Shown here: positions 1-7,769 of the stretch, one piece after another
Layout: every line of letters starts with the position of its first letter
How positions within the stretch are numbered: position 1 is the stretch's first letter
DNA from: Desulfobacterales bacterium HSG2
GTDB lineage: Bacteria > Desulfobacterota > Desulfobacteria > Desulfobacterales > 4be13
Direction: 5' to 3'
NCBI GenBank assembly: GCA_030378035.1
Contig: JAUCGI010000011.1
Location: 1 to 33,900 of the forward strand
Length of the DNA: 33,900 bases
The notes under the pieces: generated by a model
What the model saw: only the letters and a program-made list of their open reading frames with translations
What the model was told of the DNA's origin: nothing
Databases searched by the model: none
Made by a program: the position numbers and the translations under genes

Positions 1-126
1 AGTTTTTCAGGAAAGCTTTTTAATTTTGTCCATTACGGAGGCAGAGAGGATACCGGAGTCAGTGATTATGAAAAACTGGCCCGCATAGCGGAGAAAGAGA
101 AGCCGAAAATGATTGTCGCCGGCGCA
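1..126 (+). pseudogene. glyA: Serine hydroxymethyltransferase fragment, interrupted
   Basis: Frame 1 is open from the first base and reads [12 protein letters not shown], then [10 protein letters not shown], then KPKMIVAGA. These match the conserved central part of serine hydroxymethyltransferase (the SGKLYN...DYE...KPKxIVAGAS stretch), a PLP enzyme that interconverts serine and glycine with tetrahydrofolate. At GA, where the family continues with a serine and the lysine-containing active-site half, the frame enters the 45-bp repeat array and stops at 385-387 without any further SHMT similarity. The gene is therefore cut inside its catalytic domain. Upstream sequence lies outside the window. 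Either this is a decayed second copy, or the repeat marks an assembly join, because a sole glyA would be hard to lose. The identification is strong from motif recall; the cause of the break is inference. Confidence 0.8.
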
Positions 127-132
127 AAGAAG

Positions 133-330
133 GCTGGATTTTATATTCCACAGAAGCACAAAGAAAGGCACAAAGAAGCTGGATTTTATATTCCACAGAA
201 GCACAAAGAAAGGCACAAAGAAGGCTGGATTTTATATTCCACAGAAGCACAAAGAAAGGGACAAAGAAGGCTGGCCACAGGATTTTATATCCCACACAAA
301 CGCCGCGGAGGCACAAAGAAAGGCACAAAG
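133..330. repeat. 45-bp tandem repeat array with CACAAAG cores
   Basis: Three near-identical 45-bp units begin at 133, 178 and 224, each starting GCTGGATTTTATATTCC and ending in two CACAAAGAA cores. A fourth, degenerate unit runs from about 270 to 330. The CACAAAG core recurs in the palindromic repeats at 7767-8084, so this belongs to a simple-repeat family dispersed in this genome. The array is translated in frame with the glyA fragment but looks like non-coding repeat. Confidence 0.85.
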
Positions 331-364
331 ATGAGCACAAAAAAATTTATGGATAGGTACTTAG

Positions 365-480
365 CAGGGCAATCGCATGAAATTTGATATTATCAATGAT
401 TTAAGTAAGTTTGTTAAAAATCGATAAAAATTTAACTTATTGATTTAATTAGGATTTAATACTTTCATGCGATTGCCCTG
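365..480. mobile_element. 116-bp inverted-repeat element (MITE-like)
   Basis: A perfect 18-bp terminal inverted repeat, CAGGGCAATCGCATGAAA at 365-382 and its reverse complement at 463-480, bounds an AT-rich 80-bp interior with no coding frame. This has the size and shape of a non-autonomous miniature transposable element. No flanking target duplication could be identified, so the boundaries rest on the inverted repeats alone. It could instead be a strong stem-loop at the end of the broken gene. Confidence 0.6.
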
Positions 481-634
481 ATGTACATGGAATGACAGGT
501 TGACAGAATGGTTTTCTGATGGTACTGAATATTTTTCAAAGTTTGTGAAGTTTTGGCTATGTCGATTTGTTTTTTGAAATTTCAGCTATGTAAATTTACG
601 GTATAAGTATAATGTTCGGGATATGTCGATCCCC

Positions 635-778
635 CATAAGTGTAAACTTAAAGATTTCTAAACCTCTTTATCTTGCTCTTTATCAGGATAAAGATAAAGA
701 GCAAGAGCAAGAGCAAGAGCAAGAGCAAGAGCAAGAGCAAGAGCAAGAGCAAGATTAAGCCCTAAGTTTACACTTATG
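635..778. repeat. Inverted repeat enclosing a (GAGCAA)9 array
   Basis: A perfect 16-bp inverted repeat (CATAAGTGTAAACTTA at 635-650, complement at 763-778) surrounds nine perfect GAGCAA hexamers at 699-752, preceded by a small hairpin of TAAAGA/TCTTTA sequence. The motif TTTACACTTATG recurs once more near 1849. I see no gene between 481 and 808; the antisense Leu-Ala frame is only the translation of the hexamer. Confidence 0.85.
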
Positions 779-808
779 GTCGATCCCCCTTTCAGAATGT
801 TTTGACCC

Positions 809-1666
809 ATGTTACGCAAAATAATAATAGCAGTTTTATGTTTTTCATTTATCCCCATGCTGCTGGCGGCCGGCTGGACCGCCTATTCGGCCGCGTGCGG
901 CTATGAACGCAAAACCAGGGAACTGACAGACAGATTGCACGCCATGCCCAAAGTGAAAAGTCTGCTTAAAAGGGCCGGGGAATTTGTCACTTTGGGCGTC
1001 TATAAGGGCCATTCCAGAGAGATTGAAGAATTAAACGCGATCATGGCGGACAGGAAAAGCTATAATCAGCAGGCAGCAGTTGCAACAATCACATTCTTCC
1101 TGATATCAGGCGTTTTTCTGGTATTCATTCATGTTTTTGTTTCAAACCGGTCACTTTTTACCGGCGCCATGCTGATTGTTTCATCAATCGCGCTGGCTGT
1201 CGGGTTGTCCGCCCCCATTTTGATGATTGTCACTTATAAGGATATTGCCCTTCTGGGTCGTATGGTTTTTCTGTTTCAGTCCAAAGGCATCCTTACGACC
1301 ATTGAAACGCTTTTTGATTCAGGCAACATCCTTGTGGCCGCTCCCCTGTTTCTGTTCAGCGTAATGGTTCCTTTTCTCAAAACCCTTATCATGGGAGCGG
1401 CACTGCTTGGTCGTCGTGGCAGTTCCTTTGCCAGCCGAAGCCTGCATACAATCAGGCGCATCGGAAAATGGTCAATGGCGGATGTGTTTGTTGTGTCGCT
1501 GCTGCTGACCTACTTCACGATCAACAAGGACAAGTTCACAAACGCGGAAGTTCAGATCGGACTCCACTTTTTTTCCGGGTATGTGATTTTGTCAATGATT
1601 GCCTCGTATCTGCTGACACATTCGCGTTTTGAAGAAATACCGAGTGACAAGGAAAAGTGGAATTAA
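809..1666 (+). CDS. PqiA-like integral membrane protein
   Basis: A 285-residue membrane protein. The N-terminus is a hydrophobic segment (residues 1-25) that could be an anchor or uncleaved signal, followed by a charged stretch to about residue 90. Further transmembrane segments lie near 92-112, 118-145, 170-198 and 220-262. The C-terminal half carries the paraquat-inducible protein A pattern: FLKTLIMGAALLG, then GKWSMADVFVVSLLL, then a final hydrophobic helix. PqiA-family proteins act with MCE-type proteins in envelope lipid transport in enterobacteria, but no MCE partner is visible here, so the role is open. No strong ribosome-binding site precedes ATG 809. Its stop codon lies in the target duplication of the next mobile element, which did not truncate it visibly. 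The family call is fairly confident; the function is not. Confidence 0.75.
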   Translation: MLRKIIIAVLCFSFIPMLLAAGWTAYSAACGYERKTRELTDRLHAMPKVKSLLKRAGEFVTLGVYKGHSREIEELNAIMADRKSYNQQAAVATITFFLISGVFLVFIHVFVSNRSLFTGAMLIVSSIALAVGLSAPILMIVTYKDIALLGRMVFLFQSKGILTTIETLFDSGNILVAAPLFLFSVMVPFLKTLIMGAALLGRRGSSFASRSLHTIRRIGKWSMADVFVVSLLLTYFTINKDKFTNAEVQIGLHFFSGYVILSMIASYLLTHSRFEEIPSDKEKWN

Positions 1667-1669
1667 CGC

Positions 1670-1823
1670 TAGGCCGTCTAAATAAGCTAATTTCCCTTAC
1701 CCACTTTTTGGACCCCTGATATTCAGGCTGATTCCTGTCAGAACGGGCATTGTGGTCAAATTTTTCAGGGTCCGGAAATCAGGCAAAAAATAATGGCTGA
1801 AAACGGCATTTTTAGACGGCCTA
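1670..1823. mobile_element. 154-bp MITE with 13-bp inverted repeats and 9-bp target duplication
   Basis: The ends are perfect 13-bp inverted repeats, TAGGCCGTCTAAA at 1670-1682 and its complement at 1811-1823. Immediately outside both ends is the same 9-bp sequence AATTAACGC (1661-1669 and 1824-1832), the signature of transposase-mediated insertion. The interior has no gene. The left duplication contains the TAA stop of the PqiA-like gene. A 9-bp duplication is seen with several IS families, for example IS4-like, so the parent element cannot be named. Confidence 0.85.
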
Positions 1824-1832
1824 AATTAACGC

Positions 1833-2070
1833 TATATGCAGCTTTAGGTTTACACTTATGGTTGCACATCATAAATGGAACTGATTATAATGCCTTTTGG
1901 ACTCCCACCGATTATCATCCTTCCCTGATAAAGAACGTCAGGAATAGGAATAAAAGATGTCAGGGACAGGTTTCTGCCCGGAATGACAGGGTTCGGCCCG
2001 TTGAAATCCCTTGTTGACAGGATCTCCCAAAAGGCGTTCTTAATCAGAATTAAGATGAAGAGAGGTGAAG
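1833..2070 (+). other. Intergenic region upstream of the ATPase gene
   Basis: I see no convincing gene here. It contains another copy of the TTTACACTTATG motif near 1849 and ends with AGAGG at 2061-2065, a plausible ribosome-binding site for ATG 2071. A promoter for the ATPase gene would be expected here, but no clear -35/-10 pair was identified. Confidence 0.5.
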
Positions 2071-2325
2071 ATGCTGTTTGAGTTGGTAATTGCGGGCGTA
2101 TTATATGCTGGCAATAAAATATTCTCCGTAAAAAAAATCGGAAAGAAGAAGAGAAAATCGCTCTTTGGTGATACACGCCGCCAGCAGTTCAGTGAGATAT
2201 CATCTGTTGAGGGCAAAACCGTCGAAGTTGAAAGCAGATATCTGACGGTCTCGCTGGTCTCCCTATGGCTCGCGGGGACAGGTATCTTTTATCCCCTGGC
2301 GGGTATTCTCAGTCTGCCCCTCTGA
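2071..2325 (+). pseudogene. N-terminal part of the P1B-type ATPase, frameshifted
   Basis: An 84-residue frame starts at ATG 2071 (AGAGG six bases upstream) and ends at TGA 2323-2325. It begins with a hydrophobic segment, then a basic stretch (KKIGKKKRK), and ends in the membrane segment LAGTGIFYPLAGILSLPL. This last segment continues naturally as LIYVTIPF in the other frame at 2322, so the two frames are one gene separated by a -1 shift at CCCCTCTGA. No X-XXY-YYZ slippery heptamer is visible there, so a mutation or a sequencing error is more likely than programmed frameshifting. Without the shift, translation would stop before the catalytic domains. Confidence 0.75.
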
Positions 2326-4085
2326 TTTACGTCACGATTCCCTTTGTCCGGGAAGGATACCGTGAAGTTGTAAAAGATCACCGTGTGGGAATGAGGGCCA
2401 TGGATACCCTCATTGCAACCCTTTGCATCACTACGGGTCAATACTTTGGCTGGTCTCTGGCCTGCTCATTTCTTCATCTGGGAAAGAAAGTATTGAAGAA
2501 AACCGAAGATCATTCCCAAAAAAAACTTGTTGACGTATTCGGACAGCACCGTTCTGTCTGGATTGAAAAAGAGGGAATTGAAGTGGAGATTCCGTTTGAC
2601 GCCCTGAAGACAGGCGATATTGTTGTCGTGAACGCGGGGGAGACGATCCCTGTGGACGGTGTGATCGTTCGCGGGATGGCCAGTGTGGATCAGCATATTT
2701 TAACCGGGGAATCGCAGCCGGCGGATAGGGAATCCGGAGACAAGGTGTTCGCTTTAACCCTTGTCCTGATGGGCAGAATTTATGTCAAAGTCGAAAAAAC
2801 AGGGGAGGAGACAACTGCCGCCTCCATTGCTCTTATATTGAACCGGACAGCAAACTTCAAGCAGGAAGTTCAGTTGCGCGGGGAAGCTGTCGGTAACCGG
2901 CTTGTTCTGCCGAATCTGGCTTTTGGGGGAATCGCCTTATTTACAAGAGGCATTGAGAGCGCCTTACCCGCGCTGAATGCACGCTTTGCCCTTTATATGA
3001 GGGTGCTGGCTCCCATCGGGATGCTGAATTTTCTTAACATCGCGTCCCATCACGGCATTCTTATCAAAGACGGCCGGGTACTTGATCGGATGCTCCAAGT
3101 CGATACCATTATATTCGATAAAACAGGCACACTCACAGAAGATACACCGCATATCGGGAAAATTCATCCGATGGAAGGGTATGATGAGAATGAAATTCTG
3201 AAGTATGTTGCCTCGGCCGAGCATAAACAGACCCACCCCATTGCCAAGGCCATACTTAAAGAGGCCGGCGAGCGGGGTTTGGCAGTGCTTGCAACCGATG
3301 ATGTCGAATATAAAATTGGTTATGGTATTGCGGTAACCATAGATAACCGGGTCATCCGGGTGGGCAGCGCCCGTTTTATGGAGGCTCTCGGAATCACTCT
3401 TCCGCCAGAAATGAGAGAACTGGATAAGGAGGCGCGGCATCAGGGTCACACATCAGTGATGGTGGCCTTTGATGACCGGGCGGTCGGACTTGTGGAATTA
3501 CATGCGACGGTGCGGCCGGAAGCCAAGTCCATTATCAGGGAACTGCGCCGGTATGCCACGTCCATGTATATTATCTCCGGAGATCATGAAATGCCGACCA
3601 GAAAGCTGGCTCAGGATTTGGGCATAGATCATTACTTTGCCGAAACTTTGCCCGAAAACAAAGCCGCTCTGATCAGCCAGTTGCAGAACCAGGGAAAGAT
3701 TGTCTGTTATGTGGGTGACGGGATCAATGATTCTATCGCTCTGAAGAAAGCGAATGTCTCTGTCTCCCTGCGCGGAGCTTCGACGGTTGCCACAGATACG
3801 GCCCAGGTCATCCTGATGGATGAAAGTCTCAGACAACTTGCCCGAGTGTTCGACTTGGCCCGGAATTTCGATTCCACAATGAAATCCACCCTTGCGACAA
3901 CCATTGTTCCGGGTATTATAAGCGTAACAGGGGCTTTTTTCCTCAATTTTCGCCTTATCCATTCAATCCTGCTGAATCAGGCAAGCCTGGTTGTGGGATT
4001 GGGAATTACCGCATGGCCTCTTTTACAGGAAAAAAGAAAATCAGAGAGAATCGAATACAGAAAGGCTTCGGAGGAACTGAATTGA
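2265..4085 (+). CDS. Heavy-metal (P1B-type) ATPase, main part, without CPC motif
   Basis: This frame holds the catalytic core of a P-type ATPase. It has the actuator motif LTGESQP, the phosphorylated aspartate in FDKTGTLTED, the P1B-specific HP motif in THPIAKAIL, and the hinge GDGINDS. Membrane helices precede and follow the core, and the C-terminus ends in two hydrophobic segments plus a basic tail. P1B ATPases export transition metals across the inner membrane using ATP. The sixth-helix metal motif, usually CPC, CPH or SPC, is replaced by LAPIGMLNF, so the transported ion cannot be predicted. No N-terminal CxxC metal-binding domain is present. The listed start, ATG 2265, is only the first in-frame ATG; the true gene almost certainly begins at 2071 in the other frame. 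Homologous translation resumes near 2322. Confidence 0.8.
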   Translation: MARGDRYLLSPGGYSQSAPLIYVTIPFVREGYREVVKDHRVGMRAMDTLIATLCITTGQYFGWSLACSFLHLGKKVLKKTEDHSQKKLVDVFGQHRSVWIEKEGIEVEIPFDALKTGDIVVVNAGETIPVDGVIVRGMASVDQHILTGESQPADRESGDKVFALTLVLMGRIYVKVEKTGEETTAASIALILNRTANFKQEVQLRGEAVGNRLVLPNLAFGGIALFTRGIESALPALNARFALYMRVLAPIGMLNFLNIASHHGILIKDGRVLDRMLQVDTIIFDKTGTLTEDTPHIGKIHPMEGYDENEILKYVASAEHKQTHPIAKAILKEAGERGLAVLATDDVEYKIGYGIAVTIDNRVIRVGSARFMEALGITLPPEMRELDKEARHQGHTSVMVAFDDRAVGLVELHATVRPEAKSIIRELRRYATSMYIISGDHEMPTRKLAQDLGIDHYFAETLPENKAALISQLQNQGKIVCYVGDGINDSIALKKANVSVSLRGASTVATDTAQVILMDESLRQLARVFDLARNFDSTMKSTLATTIVPGIISVTGAFFLNFRLIHSILLNQASLVVGLGITAWPLLQEKRKSERIEYRKASEELN

Positions 4086-4112
4086 AGGAGAAATCTGCAT
4101 TCTGCCTTGCCC

Positions 4113-4309
4113 GTGAACGTGAACGTGAACGTGAACGGCCTATGCACATGCACCTAAACGGCACAGGCACGTTTACGAGCACGAGTACCACAACTTGTAA
4201 ATTCGTCACCTCTAATTACAAGGGATGAATTTACAAGTTACTGTACGATCACGTTCACGGGCATGTTCACGGGCACATTTATGTTCACGTTCACGGGCAT
4301 GTTCACGGG
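4113..4309. repeat. GTGAAC/GTTCAC palindromic simple-repeat region
   Basis: Four tandem GTGAAC hexamers (4113-4136) face five copies of the complement GTTCAC (between 4253 and 4306). Between them is an 11-bp inverted repeat, CTTGTAAATTC at 4194-4204 and its complement at 4227-4237. The transcript could fold into a long imperfect hairpin. The array extends the frame of the following gene upstream, giving a spurious MFTGTF-type N-terminus. Confidence 0.8.
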
Positions 4310-4343
4310 TATGGAATCCTTGAAACAGGCGGAGATTTTTAAT

Positions 4344-6482
4344 ATGACAAATATAAATATCAGCACCCCGGTAGTCAGGGGCGACGCGATTGAAAAAGCC
4401 GGCGGAGAGACCGGATTTCTGGCAGATCTCGAATTTGAGGGGATGCTGTACGCCAGACTGCTGAGAGCCGAAAAGCCGAGGGCCAGGATATTAAGCGTGT
4501 CCCTGCCCGAGCTTCCGGAAGGGTATTTTATTGTTGACCGGCATGATGTGCCGGGTCTTAATCGGATCGCCCTTGTCAAAACCGACTGGCCTGCCTTTGC
4601 CGAGGAGGTTGTCAATTTTGCCGGTGAAATTATCCTGATCATTGCAGGCCCGGATAAGGAGGAGATTCTTCGTATCCAATCGGAAATCAAAGTGGAATAT
4701 GATGACCTGACGCCTGCTTTTACCTTGGATGAGGCAGCCCGGTTAAAAGGGGGGCCTCTCTTTGGCAGTGACAACCTGTTTGCCGATTATCAGATCAGAA
4801 AAGGGAAACCGGAAAAAGTCTTTGATGAAGCAGATCAAATTTTTGAAGAGACTCTGGAGACCGGTTTTCAGGAACATCTTTATTTGGAGACGCAAAGTCT
4901 TGTGGCCGCGTGGGAAAACGATAAGATCGTTATCTATGGCTCATTGCAGTGTCCGTATTATGTGAAGAAGGCGGTTTATACCGTTCTGGGATGTCCTGAA
5001 AGCATGGTGCGGGTCGTTCAGACGCCGACTGGCGGAGGTTTTGGCGGTAAGGAGGACTATCCGGAAGTTATTGGCGCCTCCCTGGCCGTGGCTGCTTATA
5101 AAATAAGAAAGCCGGTTCAACTGATTCTGGACCGGATTGAAGATTTAAGTTTCACACCCAAACGGCATCCCAGCCGGATTGCCTTTAAAACAGCGGTTGA
5201 TAAAAACAGGCGTATTCTTGCCACAAACATTGACGCGGAACTGAACGCCGGCGCGTATGAAAGCTATTCCGCTATTGTGCTGCAACGATGCATGTTTCAT
5301 TCAAACGGCGTATATGACCTGCCGAACGTCAGCGTACGCGGCAGAGCTTATGCCACGAACACTGTTCCGTCAGGGCCTTTCAGGGGATTCGGAGCACCCC
5401 AGGGGATTTTCGGTATTGAAACGCATCTGTCACATATCGCAAGAAAACTGGGTATTGACCCGCTTGATTTCAAAAAACAGTATTTTCTGCGAAAAGGGAG
5501 CAGAACCGTCACCAACGGCATCATTCATAATGATGTGGTTCTGAATGAGATGCTGGCCAGGGTCGAGGTTATGTCCGAATACAGACGCAAGTATCAGACA
5601 TATCTCAATATCAGAGGCAAAGGGGTCGGCATGGCGTTCTATCTTCATGGCGGAGCATTCACGGGTGACGGGGAGCAAAAGCTCATCAAAGCCAGGGTAT
5701 TGCTGAAAAAACACAGGGATCGGCGGGTGGAAATCCTTGTCTCCAATGTGGAATTCGGGCAGGGCGTAACCACCGCATTCCGAAAAATCGTGGCAGCCGA
5801 ACTCGGGCGGCCCATGGAACAGGTTGTCTGTGATACGTCCGACACAGATATTGTGCCGAACTCGGGCCCCACAGTGGCTTCCCGATCCGTTATGATCGTG
5901 GGCAGGCTGTTGCAGGACGCGGCCAAGACCCTCAGAGCCAGATGGCATGAAGCTGATGAACTGATGATTGAGAAAAACTATAAGCACCCTCCGGAACTGA
6001 AATGGGATCAGGAGACCATGCAGGGAGACGCCTATCCTGCCTATAGCTGGGGAGTGATTGCGGTGGAAGTCGAAGTGGATGCGGCGACCTATGAAGTGGA
6101 GACCAAAGGGGTCTGGGCGGTCCATGATGTGGGCACGGCCATTGACCAAAAAATTATCGAAGGACAGGCCCATGGCGGAATTGTTCAGGCCATGGGATAT
6201 GCAGGATTGGAAAGGCTGACTTTGAAAGACGGGGTTTTTCAGCAAAACACCATGGGGGATTACACCATTCCGTGCGCCACGGATTTCCCTGATATTGAGA
6301 CCGACTTGGCAGATAATCCGTATTCCCGTGGTCCGTTCGGGGCCAAGGGCGCGGGAGAGCTCTTTTTTAACGGTGCCGCGGCAGCATATCTGGCGGCTGT
6401 GGAACATGCGATGGATATTACCCTTTCAAAACTTCCGGTTACTCCGGAGGTGATTATGGAGGCGTGTTGTCATGGAAATTAA
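4344..6482 (+). CDS. Xanthine dehydrogenase family, molybdopterin-binding subunit
   Basis: The large catalytic subunit (712 residues) of a three-part molybdenum hydroxylase, which hydroxylates purines, aldehydes or N-heterocycles with water as the oxygen source. Visible family motifs are the GGGFGGKEDYPE molybdopterin contact, the YATNTVPSGPFRGFG loop, EFGQGVTTAFRKIVAAELG, and the C-terminal GAKGAGELFF with the catalytic glutamate. The N-terminal half has the aldehyde oxidase/xanthine dehydrogenase a/b hammerhead (EGMLYARLLRAEKPRARI). ATG 4344 is chosen because GGCGGAG lies nine bases upstream; the open frame extends to 4263 only through the GTTCAC repeat. It overlaps the next gene by 11 bases. 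The substrate cannot be read from the sequence, and no accessory maturation gene is nearby. Confidence 0.9.
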   Translation: MTNINISTPVVRGDAIEKAGGETGFLADLEFEGMLYARLLRAEKPRARILSVSLPELPEGYFIVDRHDVPGLNRIALVKTDWPAFAEEVVNFAGEIILIIAGPDKEEILRIQSEIKVEYDDLTPAFTLDEAARLKGGPLFGSDNLFADYQIRKGKPEKVFDEADQIFEETLETGFQEHLYLETQSLVAAWENDKIVIYGSLQCPYYVKKAVYTVLGCPESMVRVVQTPTGGGFGGKEDYPEVIGASLAVAAYKIRKPVQLILDRIEDLSFTPKRHPSRIAFKTAVDKNRRILATNIDAELNAGAYESYSAIVLQRCMFHSNGVYDLPNVSVRGRAYATNTVPSGPFRGFGAPQGIFGIETHLSHIARKLGIDPLDFKKQYFLRKGSRTVTNGIIHNDVVLNEMLARVEVMSEYRRKYQTYLNIRGKGVGMAFYLHGGAFTGDGEQKLIKARVLLKKHRDRRVEILVSNVEFGQGVTTAFRKIVAAELGRPMEQVVCDTSDTDIVPNSGPTVASRSVMIVGRLLQDAAKTLRARWHEADELMIEKNYKHPPELKWDQETMQGDAYPAYSWGVIAVEVEVDAATYEVETKGVWAVHDVGTAIDQKIIEGQAHGGIVQAMGYAGLERLTLKDGVFQQNTMGDYTIPCATDFPDIETDLADNPYSRGPFGAKGAGELFFNGAAAAYLAAVEHAMDITLSKLPVTPEVIMEACCHGN

Positions 6483-6942
6483 TCTGCGGGTGAACGACCA
6501 AAAGGTCGCTGTGCATGTCAGTCCTTTGAAACGGCTCATCGATGTTTTGCGGGAGGATCTTCGTCTGAAAGGCGTGAAAGAGGGCTGTGGTGAAGGAGAA
6601 TGCGGCGCATGCGCGGTTATCCTGAACGGAGAACTGGCAAACGCCTGTCTGATTCCGGCGGGTATGCTTGAGAATGCGAATATTCGGACCATCGAGGGAA
6701 TCAGGGAGACAAAGCGGGGGGAATATATTATCGAGGCGTTTGCAGCCGAAGGATCCGTGCAGTGCGGTTTTTGCACGCCTGGCATGGTCGTGGCCGCAGA
6801 ATGGCTTCTCTCCGGAAACCCGCGGCCGGATGAGAAAGCGATCCGGGAAGGTATCTCCGGCAATCTTTGCCGATGCACCGGATACGACATGATCGTCAGA
6901 GGAATTCGGACCGCGGCGATCAGAGGGAGGGGATTATGGTAA
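6472..6942 (+). CDS. Xanthine dehydrogenase family, [2Fe-2S] subunit
   Basis: A 156-residue iron-sulfur subunit that passes electrons from the molybdenum centre to FAD. The N-terminal plant-type ferredoxin cluster is ligated by GCGEGECGACAV and a downstream Cys in NACLIP (residues about 40-65). The C-terminal helical cluster is ligated by QCGFCTPGM and NLCRCTGYD (residues about 98-140). Length and order are typical of CoxS/XdhC-type subunits. Translational coupling is likely on both sides, since it overlaps the catalytic subunit by 11 bases and the FAD subunit by 7. Confidence 0.92.
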   Translation: MEINLRVNDQKVAVHVSPLKRLIDVLREDLRLKGVKEGCGEGECGACAVILNGELANACLIPAGMLENANIRTIEGIRETKRGEYIIEAFAAEGSVQCGFCTPGMVVAAEWLLSGNPRPDEKAIREGISGNLCRCTGYDMIVRGIRTAAIRGRGLW

Positions 6943-7769
6943 ACGCATTCAGCCCCCAAGAATTGACAGAGGCTTTGCAGATACGGCGGAAGACTTCTGC
7001 CATTCCGTTTGCCGGCGGGACAAATCTTATGGTGATCTATAAAAAATGGACCGGGACCGTCCCGTGTTTTCCCGGACCTGTCCTTTTCTTGAACCGTATC
7101 CGGGGATTCTCGGAAATCAGGCGGCAGGGAGCGGATATGGTCATCGCCGCGGGGTGTACGTTGTCCGAGATCCTGAAAAATCCGCTGGTTCCTGAAATAC
7201 TCCGGCTGGCTGTGAAGTCCATAGCCGCGCCGGCGATTCGTAATATCGCCACACTGGCCGGCAATATCTGCCATGCCTCTCCTGCGGGAGACGCTCTTCC
7301 GGCCCTGTATGTAATGGATGCAACTGTGAAACTGCAAAGCGTCTCCGGGGAGCGGATACTCCCCCTGAGCGCGTTCATTACCGGCCCCGGTCAGACGGTT
7401 TTAAAGAATGACGAGCTTCTGACAGAGATCATTCTTCCGGAAAGCCAGTTTGACAAAATCATGTTCCGAAAGATCGGAATGCGGAAAGCAAACGCGGTCG
7501 CCAAAGTCTCAATTGCAGCTCTCGCGTCCTCAGAGAAAAGTCATTTAAATGATGTCAGAATCGCTTTCGGATCGCTCGGCCCCACAGTTATCCGGTCAGA
7601 GGAGATTGAAAAAAAAGTGGCAGGGGAAAAAGCGGCAGCACTTACGCCGGCGGATATCGTCCGTTTATACGCCCCCTTGCTGAAGCCGATTGACGATCAG
7701 CGTTCAACCGCCGCGTATCGGAAGCATGTGGCCCTGAATTTATTGCATAAGTTTCTGGAGTTGATTTAG
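6936..7769 (+). CDS. Xanthine dehydrogenase family, FAD-binding subunit
   Basis: A 277-residue flavin subunit. The FAD-contact motifs are AGGTNLMV near residue 28 and TLAGNICHASPAGD near residue 105, both typical of the CoxM/XdhB family, followed by the CO dehydrogenase flavoprotein C-terminal domain (RKIGMRKANAVAKVS). ATG 6936 is chosen over upstream in-frame codons because GGGAGGG ends five bases before it and the N-terminus then matches the family. Its stop codon (7767-7769) is the first base triplet of the following 164-bp repeat. It completes a large-small-medium operon encoding one heterotrimeric enzyme. Confidence 0.9.
   Translation: MVNAFSPQELTEALQIRRKTSAIPFAGGTNLMVIYKKWTGTVPCFPGPVLFLNRIRGFSEIRRQGADMVIAAGCTLSEILKNPLVPEILRLAVKSIAAPAIRNIATLAGNICHASPAGDALPALYVMDATVKLQSVSGERILPLSAFITGPGQTVLKNDELLTEIILPESQFDKIMFRKIGMRKANAVAKVSIAALASSEKSHLNDVRIAFGSLGPTVIRSEEIEKKVAGEKAAALTPADIVRLYAPLLKPIDDQRSTAAYRKHVALNLLHKFLELI

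Noticed and set aside
133-330. CRISPR array (regular 45-bp units)
   Set aside because: Units are contiguous with no unique spacers and no cas gene is nearby.
658-858. Minus-strand Leu-Ala repeat protein
   Set aside because: It is only the translation of the (GAGCAA)9 array; no ribosome-binding site and the frame overlaps the start of a real gene on the other strand.
2311-2330. Programmed frameshift resembling prfB (CTC TGA)
   Set aside because: The prfB type is +1, whereas joining the ATPase frames needs -1, and no slippery heptamer is present.
5430-6407. Long minus-strand ORF opposite the molybdopterin subunit
   Set aside because: It is the antisense shadow of a strongly conserved gene, with no start signal or recognisable motif.
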